64,000 nt of DNA from Chlamydiales bacterium (lineage in GTDB: Bacteria; Chlamydiota; Chlamydiia; Chlamydiales; JACKPQ01). The translations under genes and the position numbers were made by a program. The stretch covers positions 496,001-560,000 of the forward strand of contig JACKPP010000001.1 in the NCBI GenBank assembly GCA_024233455.1. Reading direction: 5' to 3'. Of the stretch, positions 9,801 to 17,502 are shown in pieces. Below the pieces are notes generated by a model. It saw only the letters and a list, made by a program, of their open reading frames with translations, searched no databases and was not told the origin of the DNA. The stretch's first letter is position 1, and each line of letters starts with the position of its first letter.

Positions 9801-10429
9801 TTGATAGTGTAGGCATCTCCCTGTACTTGGCGCAAAAGGATTCCTTTGGCCAGGTCTGACCAAAAAGAAAGTTCGTATTGGAGATGGTGGCTGGGCTGAC
9901 CTTGACGCCATTTTTCTATTTCTTCAGGTGATAGATTAGAAAATTTAAGTGATGTTTCCTCGGTTTCAATGGCCCGATTCTCTAGTATCCCCCGCATGAA
10001 TGCGTGACCGGCCGCTGTTTTGGGGGTGATTTCAAAAAGGCGTTTGCCGGTAACGGATGCACAAAAGTAGGCGCCATCATCTAGCTTATGCATGCAGCTT
10101 GTTTCGTAACCATGTCGTCTGGCGGCAATTTGGCAGAGGTGATTCCAAAGGCTATCTCGAAACAGCACATGAAGCGGCCGTCCTTCTTTCAGAATGGCAA
10201 GAGCGGCTGCTGCCAAGTGGGGACACGCGCCATCTTCAGCTTCAGAGCAGCTGCAAAAAAAATCGCCAAATTCAGCTTCATCGCTTATCTGTAAAAACGG
10301 CCAATAGCTTTCCTGGTCAAAAACTTCTACCTGGTATGTACCGTCAGAGAAAAGAACATTTTTGACTGCCCCATTATCAATAAGCTGTTTTCCGCGCTCG
10401 ATCAGATCTTGATCAAAGGGAAATTTCAT
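6788..10429 (-). CDS. SWIM zinc-finger SNF2/SWI2 family helicase
   Basis: A SWIM zinc finger lies near residues 57-72 (CSCSEAEDGACPH, i.e. CxC-x8-CxH). A long middle region of repeated module-like segments follows, then a C-terminal SNF2 ATPase: Walker A DDMGLGKT near 775, DELQ in place of DEAH near 867, TGTPIENR, DRWWNPARENQATDRVHRI and related motifs. An upstream GTG (10438) is in frame, but the ATG at 10429 has AGGTGG at the right distance, so I start there (1213 aa). SNF2 proteins with SWIM fingers are usual in Chlamydiae and are thought to translocate on or remodel DNA-protein complexes. A good sigma70-type promoter lies upstream at 10501-10529. The 3' end overlaps the convergent LRR gene by 21 bp. 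Confidence 0.93.
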   Translation of the reverse strand: MKFPFDQDLIERGKQLIDNGAVKNVLFSDGTYQVEVFDQESYWPFLQISDEAEFGDFFCSCSEAEDGACPHLAAAALAILKEGRPLHVLFRDSLWNHLCQIAARRHGYETSCMHKLDDGAYFCASVTGKRLFEITPKTAAGHAFMRGILENRAIETEETSLKFSNLSPEEIEKWRQGQPSHHLQYELSFWSDLAKGILLRQVQGDAYTIKFGGGEPPKDIIASFTDFTFRCYVAEINWSDIIPSLATVNSPVPVFELLDYKIEKIAYDENKRCFRISGQKQKTESATGPSYELGSWLYVPNRGFFPKETHSLIEGDTIPSEKIAHMLDHYRPLLEKHLQNLVIEPAAVKQQFTLYFDDQQSLHITAYLFEPSDISTTFDNWAYIAGKGFYKIENQIFEGNKKIIPWNEINDFVNTHRVWLSRFEGFEIHIGNIEAHLIYSFDASGQLCFDSESELFEDASDIIDFGLWVYIKDRGFYPKRQGRSLSALHPGLKIPPTEIAYFIRTHREELEQIQGFFTTHCPIEKMGLNITLSSHIHTQPEVFYKPDYQPQQVKLFGEFAYVAEEGFSEIPVDIQLPEDYNQAQTIDKKNEPYFVSYELANLKPFILNLDPRLQVPGLLKLTVSDIAPYEDAGMGYWAVDLSYETDSGLVDVARIWEGLQNKESYLFTEAGLIFLRQSRFNWLKQIQKTRFIKGGRRVILSTLEWIRLGVFEDLHVDATKSSAKQFIDELNTLQTSEIIDTTGLKSTLRPYQEKGLQWLWFLYCHGLSGLLCDDMGLGKTHQAMALMAAVKNKNPGAKYIVICPTSVIYHWEELLKNFLPDLSVHLYYGSVRSLAPLAPADVLLTSYGTYRSDSEILKHHAFELAILDELQLAKNPGSQTHKALRKLNANMRVALTGTPIENRLIELKALFDLVLPTYFPSESLYRELFINPIEKENDTSKKILLSKLIQPFLLRRKKSEVLLDLPEKIEEIAYCDLSKDQQELYKAAVFRERDALLHEIEHSAQPVPFLHVFALLSRLKQICDHPSLITGQHYTESASGKWDLFLELLQEVRDSGQKLVVFSQYLGMLDIIEHYLASQKIGFASIRGSTRDRKEELIRFKNDPTCEVFTASLQAAGVGIDLTSASVVIHYDRWWNPARENQATDRVHRIGQKRGVQVFKFVTKKTIEEHIHQIIERKKHLTEELISYDDQDLVKQLAKSELIEILRSMESTF

Positions 10430-10500
10430 GACTTCCACCTAGTGCTAATGCATTCTTTTTTATTTTGCTCTTGACTATCAGCACACTACAAATTCGAGCC

Positions 10501-10529
10501 ATTTTAGCACAAATTTTCATTGATGACAA
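10501..10529 (-). promoter_or_regulatory. Sigma70/sigma66-type promoter of the SNF2 gene
   Basis: On the minus strand, TTGTCA (10524-10529) is followed after exactly 17 bp by TAAAAT (10501-10506). The predicted start lies about 60 bp before the ATG at 10429. It matches the housekeeping consensus at 10 of 12 positions. Confidence 0.65.
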
Positions 10530-10570
10530 ATTCTAAGAGAGCTGATGCTGATTAATGTTAAGGTCAGTAT

Positions 10571-10888
10571 TTAAATTTTGTAGTAGGTAACGGGGGGGCG
10601 CTGTAGGTAGTAATTGCTGTTTTCTGTTTTTTCCTTAGTGACAAATGCGATTTGTTTCGTTTGGAGCAGGTTGGTAAAATCCTCGACTGATATTTCCTCA
10701 TCATCGTAATAAACTTTGGCTAAAAGAGTGCCGGTTGTCAATGTGACAGGTTGGCCTGCAAGCAGTGCATTAAATGCCTTGATGGCAACGGCCTTTAATT
10801 TTTCTGCTTCGCTGGGTTCTCCACCCAAGCTCGTCGACGGTGTAGAGCGTGACTGAGGTAGGAGGCAAGTAGTCATAGGCAGCAGCAT
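10571..10888 (-). CDS. Hypothetical protein, 105 aa
   Basis: This short open frame has no family I recognise. The first 25 residues are rich in Ser, Thr and Pro and may be wrongly included; an in-frame ATG at 10876 would shorten it by four residues. The remainder (AEKLKAVAIKAFNALLAG, then VYYDDEEISVEDFTNLL) has an ordinary soluble composition. No clear ribosome site precedes either start, and a stop codon lies in frame 15 bp upstream. It may be a real small gene or a decayed fragment. It sits beside a 33-bp copy of the 3' end of ald, in a stretch that looks rearranged. Confidence 0.4.
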   Translation of the reverse strand: MLLPMTTCLLPQSRSTPSTSLGGEPSEAEKLKAVAIKAFNALLAGQPVTLTTGTLLAKVYYDDEEISVEDFTNLLQTKQIAFVTKEKTENSNYYLQRPPVTYYKI

Positions 10889-10920
10889 ATCTCGATTGTA
10901 CTATTTTGGCCAAGAGTTCT

Positions 10921-10953
10921 ATTAAAGAAATTTTTTGGGATCGGTATAGGCCT
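10921..10953 (-). repeat. Copy of the 3' end of ald flanking the ldh segment
   Basis: These 33 bp match 12293-12325 at 31 of 33 positions in the same orientation. On the minus strand they would encode AYTDPKKFL and a stop, against AYTDPAKFL at the true end of ald. The two copies form direct repeats around a 1.34-kb segment containing ldh. Confidence 0.85.
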
Positions 10954-11051
10954 AAATCATCGATGCATTTTTTTTGAAAATCCTCAGTTTAGAGGCATTC
11001 TTTCATATTAAAATTTTTAATTCACGCATAGCCTCTTAGGTATCAAACAGC

Positions 11052-11081
11052 TTGAAATCAAATAATGAGTAAAGTTATAAT
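11052..11081 (+). promoter_or_regulatory. Promoter of ldh
   Basis: TTGAAA (11052-11057) and a perfect TATAAT (11076-11081) are separated by 18 bp. Transcription would start near 11088. This rules out the in-frame ATG at 11065 as translation start and supports the ATG at 11131. Confidence 0.7.
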
Positions 11082-11130
11082 GTACCAAGCACACATAATG
11101 TTTTTTAGCTTAAAACTTGAAGGAGTTAAC

Positions 11131-12249
11131 ATGACTACCGATGTTTTTCAGGATACAGAATTGGATTTAGTACTAGAAGCCATTCCTGTCACTGGTTATA
11201 AAAAAGTCATTAAGGTTACCGACCGCAGTTCCAATTTAACAGCAATTATTTCCATGCATTCTACAGACCTCGGTCCAGCACTTGGAGGAACACGCATTTT
11301 CCCTTATCACTCTTTTGACCAAGCTCTAACAGATGTTTTGCGGCTTTCAATGGGAATGAGCTACAAATCGGCTATTGCTGGTACGGGTTTCGGTGGAGGT
11401 AAAGCGGTGATTATCGCGGACCCTCGCTTTGATAAAACCGAAAAACTACTTCTATCTTACGCTGCTGCTATAAATGCTTTAAAAGGTGAATTTATTACTG
11501 CTGAAGACTCAGGCACTGATGAAAATGATTTAACAATTATGAGCCAGAAAACGAAATACATCGCCGGTCTTTCCCATGAAAAAAGTGGCGGCAATCCTTC
11601 TCGTTTTACAGCTTGGGGCGTATATCGAGGTATACAGGCTACTTTGCAAGCGTTGTTTGGAAACGACTCTGTTCAGGGTAGAAAAATTGCCATTCAAGGC
11701 CTTGGGTGTGTAGGTAGTTTATTGGCTGATTTTCTTTTTTGGAATGGAGCCGATCTGATTGTCACAGACACTAATAGTAATGCTTTAAAAATGGCTGAAA
11801 GAAAATATGGAGCTAAAGTCGTGTCACCTGAAGAAATATACAGTCAAGAGTGTGATATTTTTGCTCCCTGTGCATTCGGCGGTGTCATCAATGACGACAC
11901 AATACCCCTTCTTCGCTGTAAAGCTGTTGCTGGTGGGGCTAATAATCAACTCTTGCATGATCAACATGCTGATGAGTTAAAATTAAAAAATATACTTTAT
12001 GCTCCTGATTTTGTTATCAACGCCGGTGGTCTAATTAATATTGCTCAAGAGCTCGAGTTAGAAGGGTATCATCATGCTCTTCCCCTGAAAAAAACAAACG
12101 AGATCTATACCAGCCTTCTTTCGATATATGATTCTGCAAAGCAGCAATCTATTTCAACCAATCAATCGGCAAAACAATTGGCAGAAGAGCGGATGAGGAC
12201 CGGCACTGGTATGCGCCAAGGCAGCCCTTATTTTCATTGCGTTGAATAG
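11131..12249 (+). CDS. ldh: Leucine/valine (Glu/Leu/Phe/Val) dehydrogenase
   Basis: This 372-residue NAD-dependent amino-acid dehydrogenase oxidatively deaminates branched-chain amino acids to 2-oxo acids and ammonia. Family marks are LGGTRIFPY, the catalytic lysine in FGGGKAVI, EDSGTDENDL, the Rossmann glycines of IQGLGCVGSLLADFL, and the C-terminal NAGGLINIAQE. The ATG at 11131 has AAGGAG ten bases upstream. Chlamydiaceae carry a leucine dehydrogenase of this kind. Here it is bracketed by 33-bp direct repeats derived from the end of the neighbouring alanine dehydrogenase gene, and its coding sequence looks more AT-rich than ald. Relocation or acquisition by recombination is possible. Whether the substrate is Leu, Val or Phe cannot be decided from the motifs. 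Confidence 0.92.
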   Translation: MTTDVFQDTELDLVLEAIPVTGYKKVIKVTDRSSNLTAIISMHSTDLGPALGGTRIFPYHSFDQALTDVLRLSMGMSYKSAIAGTGFGGGKAVIIADPRFDKTEKLLLSYAAAINALKGEFITAEDSGTDENDLTIMSQKTKYIAGLSHEKSGGNPSRFTAWGVYRGIQATLQALFGNDSVQGRKIAIQGLGCVGSLLADFLFWNGADLIVTDTNSNALKMAERKYGAKVVSPEEIYSQECDIFAPCAFGGVINDDTIPLLRCKAVAGGANNQLLHDQHADELKLKNILYAPDFVINAGGLINIAQELELEGYHHALPLKKTNEIYTSLLSIYDSAKQQSISTNQSAKQLAEERMRTGTGMRQGSPYFHCVE

Positions 12250-12292
12250 CACTGCATTTGTAGATTGTATCGTCTAAATTCGCAGTGGGATC

Positions 12293-12325
12293 ATTAAAGA
12301 AATTTTGCGGGATCGGTATAGGCCT
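12293..12325 (-). repeat. Second copy of the ald 3'-end repeat (the functional one)
   Basis: This is the partner of the repeat at 10921-10953 and overlaps the last codons and stop of ald. The repeats differ by two adjacent bases. Confidence 0.85.
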
Positions 12326-13403
12326 TTCCTAAGGCCTGTGCCACAGGCTCATTGGTAATGTGGCCTTGGCAAGTATTTAAGCCACACCTTAATAGTGGAT
12401 CGTCCTTCAGTGCTTTTTTCCAACCTTTATCGGCAATGGATAGAGCGTAGGAGAACGTCACGTTGGTAAGAGCCATGGTAGCCGTGCGAGCACACGCTCC
12501 AGGCATATTAGTAACGCAGTAATGCACAACTCCTTCCTCAATATAAGTCGGATCGGAGTGAGTGGTTGGTTTAGAGGTTTCAAAGCAGCCGCCTTGGTCA
12601 ATTGCCACGTCTACGATTACCGAGCCTGGCTCCATCCCTTTTAGCATCGCCCTTGTCACAAGTTTAGGAGCTTTGGCACCAGGAACAAGAACTGCACCAA
12701 CAACTAAGTCAGCCGAACGCACCGCTTGCTCAACTGCATGCGGCGTAGAAAAGAGAGTGCGTATGCCAAAACGGTAGGTCTCATCGATTTCACGCAAACG
12801 ACTCATATTCCGATCCATAAGGGTGACATCAGCCCCCAGACCAAAGGCCATCCTAGCAGCTTGGGTGCCCACCACGCCACCCCCAATGACGATGACTTTA
12901 GCAGGATGTACACCTGGCACACCTCCCAAAAGAACACCCTTTCCTCCGTGGATCATTTGAAGTGCTGTTGCCCCAGCTTGTATCGAGATGCGACCTGCGA
13001 TTTCACTCATGGGAGTAAGCAGGGGCAAGCGTCCATGGCTGTCGAGAACAGTTTCGTAGGCTATGCCAATGATTTTTTGTTTTAAAAGAGCTTCGGTTTG
13101 TTGGGGATCAGGAGCTAGGTGTAGGTAGCAGAAAAGAATTTGATCCGGGTTAAGGAGATCGTATTCACTTTCTTGCGGCTCTTTCACTTTTATGATCATT
13201 TCGGCAGAATAAACCGTCTTTGCGTCTGGGACTATTTTAGCTCCAGCTTTTTCATATGCTGCGTCATGGAAGCCAATTGCGGCCCCGGCATTGGTCTCAA
13301 CTAGAACTTGATGACCAGCCTGCGTTAACATCTGAACGTACGGCGCTGTAGCTCCCACTCGATATTCGTGATCTTTGATCTCTTTCGGTATCCCAATTAG
13401 CAT
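12294..13403 (-). CDS. ald: Alanine dehydrogenase
   Basis: This 369-residue enzyme catalyses NAD-dependent interconversion of alanine and pyruvate plus ammonia. The start MLIGIPKEIKDHEYRV is canonical and contains the substrate-binding Arg/Lys region. The Rossmann segment VIVIGGGVVGTQAARMAFGLGADV and the C-terminal NMPGACARTATMALTN are typical. Length matches the usual 370-375 residues. The ATG at 13403 is preceded by a run of six G that can act as a ribosome site. The upstream gene dapF reads through this start out of frame because of that run, giving a 107-bp overlap. Together with ldh it suggests that amino acids serve as carbon and reductant sources. Confidence 0.95.
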   Translation of the reverse strand: MLIGIPKEIKDHEYRVGATAPYVQMLTQAGHQVLVETNAGAAIGFHDAAYEKAGAKIVPDAKTVYSAEMIIKVKEPQESEYDLLNPDQILFCYLHLAPDPQQTEALLKQKIIGIAYETVLDSHGRLPLLTPMSEIAGRISIQAGATALQMIHGGKGVLLGGVPGVHPAKVIVIGGGVVGTQAARMAFGLGADVTLMDRNMSRLREIDETYRFGIRTLFSTPHAVEQAVRSADLVVGAVLVPGAKAPKLVTRAMLKGMEPGSVIVDVAIDQGGCFETSKPTTHSDPTYIEEGVVHYCVTNMPGACARTATMALTNVTFSYALSIADKGWKKALKDDPLLRCGLNTCQGHITNEPVAQALGKAYTDPAKFL

Positions 13404-14079
13404 TTATTTCCCCCCGGAATGTTTGCTTAGCATCACCAACTAGCCACGCTTCTTTTTCTTGAAAAAAGACAAATAACGTATCACCCGAAATGTACTCAAG
13501 CGTGAAGGGACCTGGATCTTGCAAATGTTCTCTGGCATACGCACACACGGCAACTGCACCTGTACCACAGGAATAGGTCTCATCTTCAACTCCTCTCTCA
13601 TACGTCCTAATCGCGATCCTACCAGGTGCGATCATTTTCGCAAAATTGACGTTGGCATTGTGTTCAAGACGCAAAGATTTTGCGTCTTGAAAGTGACCGT
13701 CGAAGACAACGTGATGTGGAACACCAGTATCTAGGGTTTGTGAAGTGATGAATTTTGGAACTCCCATAGAAACGGCCAATCCTTTTTTATGGTGCTTTAT
13801 ATGGTGTTTATTGTTGATACAGGAGAGATTTCGAGCGGCGGCAAGACACCGCAAAGCGTTACCACAACAGGCAGCTTCTGTGCCATCGGCATTAAAGATA
13901 CGCATGTCAGCCGGGGGCAAGAACCAAATGACCCCATCGGCCCCTATCCCGTAACGTCTATGACAAAGTTGCTGGGTCCAACTGGGATTAAAGGCAGGGT
14001 GGTCGATAAGAATGAAGTCGTTACCGGCACCTTGCCATTTTTCAAAGTTGAAGGTCTTTGTAGGATTCTGCAATGGCAT
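13297..14079 (-). CDS. dapF: Diaminopimelate epimerase, C-terminus fused out of frame into ald
   Basis: DapF converts LL- to meso-diaminopimelate for lysine and peptidoglycan synthesis. Both catalytic cysteines are visible, in CCGNALRC and in SCGTGAVAV, along with GAGNDFILID and ISGDTLFVFF. The recognisable protein ends at FRGE (about residue 224). The remaining 35 residues, which end in WSSSSS, come from reading the ald start region in another frame. At 13410-13415 a run of six G (minus strand) precedes AAATAAATG. With five G the frame would close at TAA directly before the ald ATG. Six G may be a sequencing error, a phase-variable tract or a frameshift site. The start overlaps the clpP stop by 38 bp. 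Confidence 0.88.
   Translation of the reverse strand: MPLQNPTKTFNFEKWQGAGNDFILIDHPAFNPSWTQQLCHRRYGIGADGVIWFLPPADMRIFNADGTEAACCGNALRCLAAARNLSCINNKHHIKHHKKGLAVSMGVPKFITSQTLDTGVPHHVVFDGHFQDAKSLRLEHNANVNFAKMIAPGRIAIRTYERGVEDETYSCGTGAVAVCAYAREHLQDPGPFTLEYISGDTLFVFFQEKEAWLVGDAKQTFRGEINANWDTERDQRSRISSGSYSAVRSDVNAGWSSSSS
13410..13415 (-). other. G6 homopolymer at the dapF/ald junction
   Basis: Six consecutive G on the minus strand lie between the last conserved dapF codons and the ald ATG. Loss of one G would restore a dapF stop codon directly adjoining the ald ATG (TAA-ATG). The run is also the only purine-rich ribosome-site candidate for ald. Confidence 0.8.
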
Positions 14080-14629
14080 CTATATGACCAAATGCTAAAG
14101 CTTCTTTTGCAGTCATCCATGTGTCTCGATCCATCATTTTGGCAAGAGTATCAAAATCTTTACCTGTAGCATCAGCGTAGAGTTGAACTAGGTAGTTACG
14201 TGTTTTGATGATTTCTTTGGCATGGATGTCAAGATCTGATGCTTGTCCCCTAATAACACCGTGGATAGACGGTTGGTGAATCATAAATCTGGCGTTGGGT
14301 GTGGCAAAACGACGCCCTTTTCCGCCACAAAGGCTGAGAACAGACCCCATTGACGCAGCAAGTCCTGTCACAAGAGTTGTAACCGGTGAGGTGATCATTT
14401 TAATCTGATCCCACACGGCAAATCCCGCATCAACTGACCCACCAGGAGAATTGATGACAAATAGAATCGGCTTACCCGGATCTTTTAACTCTAAGTACCA
14501 AAGTTTGCGGATGGCATCGGTTATACTTACTTCATCTACGGCTGCGGAGAAGAATAAACGCCGGTGCTCTAGTAGTAAGTCATCGATTTTATCATCGAGT
14601 CTCGATGGCTGCTTCTTCTCTTCTGACAT
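14042..14629 (-). CDS. clpP: ATP-dependent Clp protease proteolytic subunit (ClpP1-like)
   Basis: The gene encodes a 195-residue serine peptidase that forms the ClpP chamber and works with ClpX or ClpC. The nucleophile Ser is in GLAASMGSVLSL, the His in ARFMIHQPS and the catalytic Asp region in DRDTWMTAKEALAFGHID. Its N-terminus (LLLEHRRLFFSAAVDEVS) resembles the shorter chlamydial ClpP1 type, and the dapF-clpP-glyA order matches Chlamydia from memory. It overlaps glyA by 38 bp and dapF by 38 bp, so the three are probably co-transcribed and translationally linked. Confidence 0.95.
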   Translation of the reverse strand: MSEEKKQPSRLDDKIDDLLLEHRRLFFSAAVDEVSITDAIRKLWYLELKDPGKPILFVINSPGGSVDAGFAVWDQIKMITSPVTTLVTGLAASMGSVLSLCGGKGRRFATPNARFMIHQPSIHGVIRGQASDLDIHAKEIIKTRNYLVQLYADATGKDFDTLAKMMDRDTWMTAKEALAFGHIDAIAESYKDLQL

Positions 14630-16118
14630 CGTCTGTCTCCTCTATTTCTATTTCTGGGTATAAGGGATATTGTTTTAAAAGTTCTCCCACATCTGCTTGT
14701 ACTTTAGCCAGGGTACTTTCTTCAAGTGCTACTTTTGCCCGGCTCGGTTTTCCCGCTTTGTCTAAGCCGCTAGATTTGGCGCTTTTTAGCAGCTCGCAGA
14801 TGTTGTCGGCTATTTGTCGCATGGCATCTTCTTTCATACCGCGTGTTGTCAGCGCTGGTGTTCCGATGCGCACTCCAGAGGTGTACCAAGCGCCATTCAC
14901 ATCAAAGGGAATGGAGTTACGGTTAACGGTAATTCCCCCCTCACGCAAGGCTTTTTCTGCTTGTAGTCCAGTGATGCCAAAACTTTTGGCTACATCGATC
15001 ACTAAAAGATGATTATCGGTACCGCCTGTTGTGAGCGTTGCACCATTGGACATTAAGCGCTCAGCAAGTGTCTTGGAATTGGCTAGAATTTGCGCCGCAT
15101 AAGTCTTGAATGCAGGACGATTGGCTTCTTGCAGTGCTATGGCTTTGGCTCCAATGATGTGAGGCAACGGACCTCCCAAAACGGTGGGACATCCCTTGTC
15201 GATAATTTCACGGTATTCTTCTTTGCAAAGCACCATCCCTCCTCGGGGTCCTCGTAAAGTTTTGTGTGTTGTCGTAGTCACAACATCGGCAAAAGGTATA
15301 GGATCGTGATCACCAGTAATGGCTTTGCCAGCGACAAGACCGGCAAAGTGGGCCATGTCGACCATAAGAACAGCTCCGACTTCATCGGCAATTTCGCGCA
15401 TTTTGGCAAAATCAATAAGCCTAGGATAAGCCGAATAGCCTGCAAGCAGAATGCGAGGTTTAATTTCTCTGGCCTGGTTGCGTATGGCTGAGTAATCCAG
15501 TAAGTGGGTATCTGGATCTACATCGTAACAGAAGCTGCGCATCATTTTGGAGGAGACGTTATGGCGAAATCCATGCGTGAGATGTCCTCCACTATTCAGC
15601 GACATCCCAAGAAGAACTTGTTTGCTCATCATCTGCCGGATACGCTCGTATTCGTCATCAGAAAGCTCAAAAACACTCTTTTTTTGCAGCGCCTCGATTT
15701 CGGGATTTTGCACCGTGTGAATGAGAATAGACCAAAAAGCGACGAGATTGGCATCGATACCAGAGTGAGGCTGTACGTAGGCGTGATCGCAACCAAAAAG
15801 TTTTTTTGCTTCGGCAATCGCCAGATCTTCGACTGTGTCGACATTTTCACAGCCCGCGTAAAATCGGTGATGGACGTAGCCTTCAGCGTATTTGTCGGTC
15901 AAAAGGTTCCCCATCGCCAGTTGAACTGGCAGTGAGGAGTAGTTTTCCGACGCGATCATTTTTAGAAAGTTTCTTTGATTCTTCAGCTCAGATTTGATAG
16001 CTCTGGCTACTTGGGGACAGGTTTTACCCAAACAGTCCAACGTTGCAAGATATGCAATCGTTTCCAATTTTCGTTGCCCATCTGGGCATTTTGCCAAGTA
16101 GTTTTCTAGATTTCCCAT
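14592..16118 (-). CDS. glyA: Serine hydroxymethyltransferase
   Basis: This PLP enzyme of 508 residues transfers the serine hydroxymethyl group to tetrahydrofolate, giving glycine and methylene-THF. The PLP-binding lysine motif TTTTHKTLRGPRGG, MVDMAHFAGLVAGK and the C-terminal VRIGTPALTTRGM are all present. It is longer than the ~420-residue E. coli enzyme because of an N-terminal extension and internal additions, as I recall for chlamydial GlyA. It is the first gene of the glyA-clpP-dapF-ald run. No strong ribosome site is visible before the ATG at 16118. Confidence 0.96.
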   Translation of the reverse strand: MGNLENYLAKCPDGQRKLETIAYLATLDCLGKTCPQVARAIKSELKNQRNFLKMIASENYSSLPVQLAMGNLLTDKYAEGYVHHRFYAGCENVDTVEDLAIAEAKKLFGCDHAYVQPHSGIDANLVAFWSILIHTVQNPEIEALQKKSVFELSDDEYERIRQMMSKQVLLGMSLNSGGHLTHGFRHNVSSKMMRSFCYDVDPDTHLLDYSAIRNQAREIKPRILLAGYSAYPRLIDFAKMREIADEVGAVLMVDMAHFAGLVAGKAITGDHDPIPFADVVTTTTHKTLRGPRGGMVLCKEEYREIIDKGCPTVLGGPLPHIIGAKAIALQEANRPAFKTYAAQILANSKTLAERLMSNGATLTTGGTDNHLLVIDVAKSFGITGLQAEKALREGGITVNRNSIPFDVNGAWYTSGVRIGTPALTTRGMKEDAMRQIADNICELLKSAKSSGLDKAGKPSRAKVALEESTLAKVQADVGELLKQYPLYPEIEIEETDDVRREEAAIETR

Positions 16119-16347
16119 ATGACACAGTAAACCTGCTTACCCCCTTTATTTTCAATCCCCTTGGTAATGTAAAGCTGTTTTACATGATTCAATAAAATAA
16201 TTTAATTTATTGATTATTAATGACTTATCATTATTTTTAGCCTTACAAAAAAGTCACATCCCCTCTAAAGGGGAAATTTAACTTGAAATGATGCCTTTGT
16301 TTGCGATACACTTAGGCCCATCTATAATTATTACCTCAGGATTTAGC

Positions 16348-17109
16348 ATGCTCGCTGCCCTAAAAACCATTTTGGAAATTCAAGAGCTCGATATTAAGAT
16401 GATTCAGTTGATGCGCGTCAAACGCGAACGACAAAGAGAGCTTCGCCAAATTGAAATTTTACGCCAAGAGCTCCAACACCAGCTTTCCAAGAAAACCGAA
16501 GATATTAAAAATTTCAGTGATGAAATTAAGACTTTGGAAAACGCTCTAGCCGAACTTTGCGCGCGTATTAAAACCTTGGAAGCTAGACAATCAAATGTGA
16601 AAAAAATTGATGAGTTTAATGCCCTAACCCAAGAGATGACTGCTGCCGAACGAGAAAAAGCATCAATGGAACAGCAAATTTCTGATTTAACAGATAAGCG
16701 CTTTGCTGAAGAAGAAGTTGAAATTAAGCTCAAAGAAAGTTTAGTTACCACCGCAGAGAGCAGCAAGGAAGTTGAAGATGATATTCGTTCGACGATTGCC
16801 AAGATCAATGCTGAAGGCCAAGTGCTAAAAGCTGAGCGTGATAAGATCGCTGAAGGCGCTGATCAAACGTCTTTGAAAATTTATGAACGTCTTATCAATA
16901 ACAAGAAAGACCGCGTCGTTGTCCCCCTTGAGAATCGCACGTGCGCTGGCTGCCATATCGCTCTAACACCTCAACACGAAAATTTAGTTCGTCGAGGTGA
17001 AAATTTGGTGTTTTGTGAACACTGCTCTCGTATTCATTTTTGGCAGCAAGAAAGCGATTCAGAGGATGGCGCCGCACCGCGTCGCCGCCGTCGCAGAGCT
17101 ACAGTTTAG
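16348..17109 (+). CDS. cdsZ: Coiled-coil zinc-ribbon protein (CT398/CdsZ family)
   Basis: The protein has a long N-terminal coiled-coil hairpin (about residues 1-180, rich in Glu, Lys and Arg) and a C-terminal zinc ribbon with CAGCH and CEHC pairs. This is the DUF164 architecture. From memory, the Chlamydia trachomatis member CT398/CdsZ binds sigma54 and parts of the type III secretion export apparatus. I start at the ATG at 16348 (253 aa) because it gives the family-like start MLAALKTILEIQELD and has AGGA upstream; an in-frame ATG at 16288 would add 20 hydrophobic residues. The RNase P RNA begins directly at its stop codon. Confidence 0.88.
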   Translation: MLAALKTILEIQELDIKMIQLMRVKRERQRELRQIEILRQELQHQLSKKTEDIKNFSDEIKTLENALAELCARIKTLEARQSNVKKIDEFNALTQEMTAAEREKASMEQQISDLTDKRFAEEEVEIKLKESLVTTAESSKEVEDDIRSTIAKINAEGQVLKAERDKIAEGADQTSLKIYERLINNKKDRVVVPLENRTCAGCHIALTPQHENLVRRGENLVFCEHCSRIHFWQQESDSEDGAAPRRRRRRATV

Positions 17110-17442
17110 TGGGAAAGGAGGCAATCGCCACAGCTTTTTGCCGTGGAGGAAAGTCTGGACTTCACAGAACAGGATACCAGTGAAATACTGGGGGCCGTAA
17201 GGCTACGGAAAGTGCCACAGAAAACATTTCGCTACTCTTTGGGAGTAGACAGACTGAAAATGCTAGCTTTAGGAGCTAGCGCAGGATCCTAGTAATAGAT
17301 CTTGCTGGTAAACCCTATCCGAAGCAAGAGGACCAATCGATGGTTGTTCGCCATTTGGTCTAAGTCGCTTGAGATGTGGTAGCAATACCCGTCCTAGAGG
17401 AATGATTGCCCAATGACAGAATCCGGCTTATCCCTCTCCCAC
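17109..17442 (+). ncRNA. rnpB: RNase P RNA
   Basis: The conserved 5' core GAGGAAAGTCTGGACTT (P4 strand) and 3' core ACAGAATCCGGCTTAT pair as in bacterial type A RNase P. The ends GTGGGA and TCCCAC close the molecule. The P15-P17 region reads as a closed hairpin (GACCAA pairing with TTGGTC) without a GGU loop, the motif that normally binds the tRNA 3' CCA. This fits the tRNA-Leu at 36079-36163, whose gene does not encode CCA. The usual GUCCGG of the 5' core is GUCUGG here. The gene lies immediately after cdsZ and may share its transcription. Confidence 0.95.
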
Positions 17443-17502
17443 ATTTTTTCCACTAGTAAATTTTGATATGTCCATAGCACCAGTTGTGTTATATCTCAGA
17501 AG

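Noticed and set aside
11065..11130. N-terminal extension of ldh from the ATG at 11065
   Set aside because: The TATAAT box at 11076-11081 lies inside this stretch, and the ATG at 11131 has a far better ribosome site.
12726..13085. 119-codon frame opposite to ald
   Set aside because: It lies wholly antisense to a certain gene and has no start signal or family resemblance.
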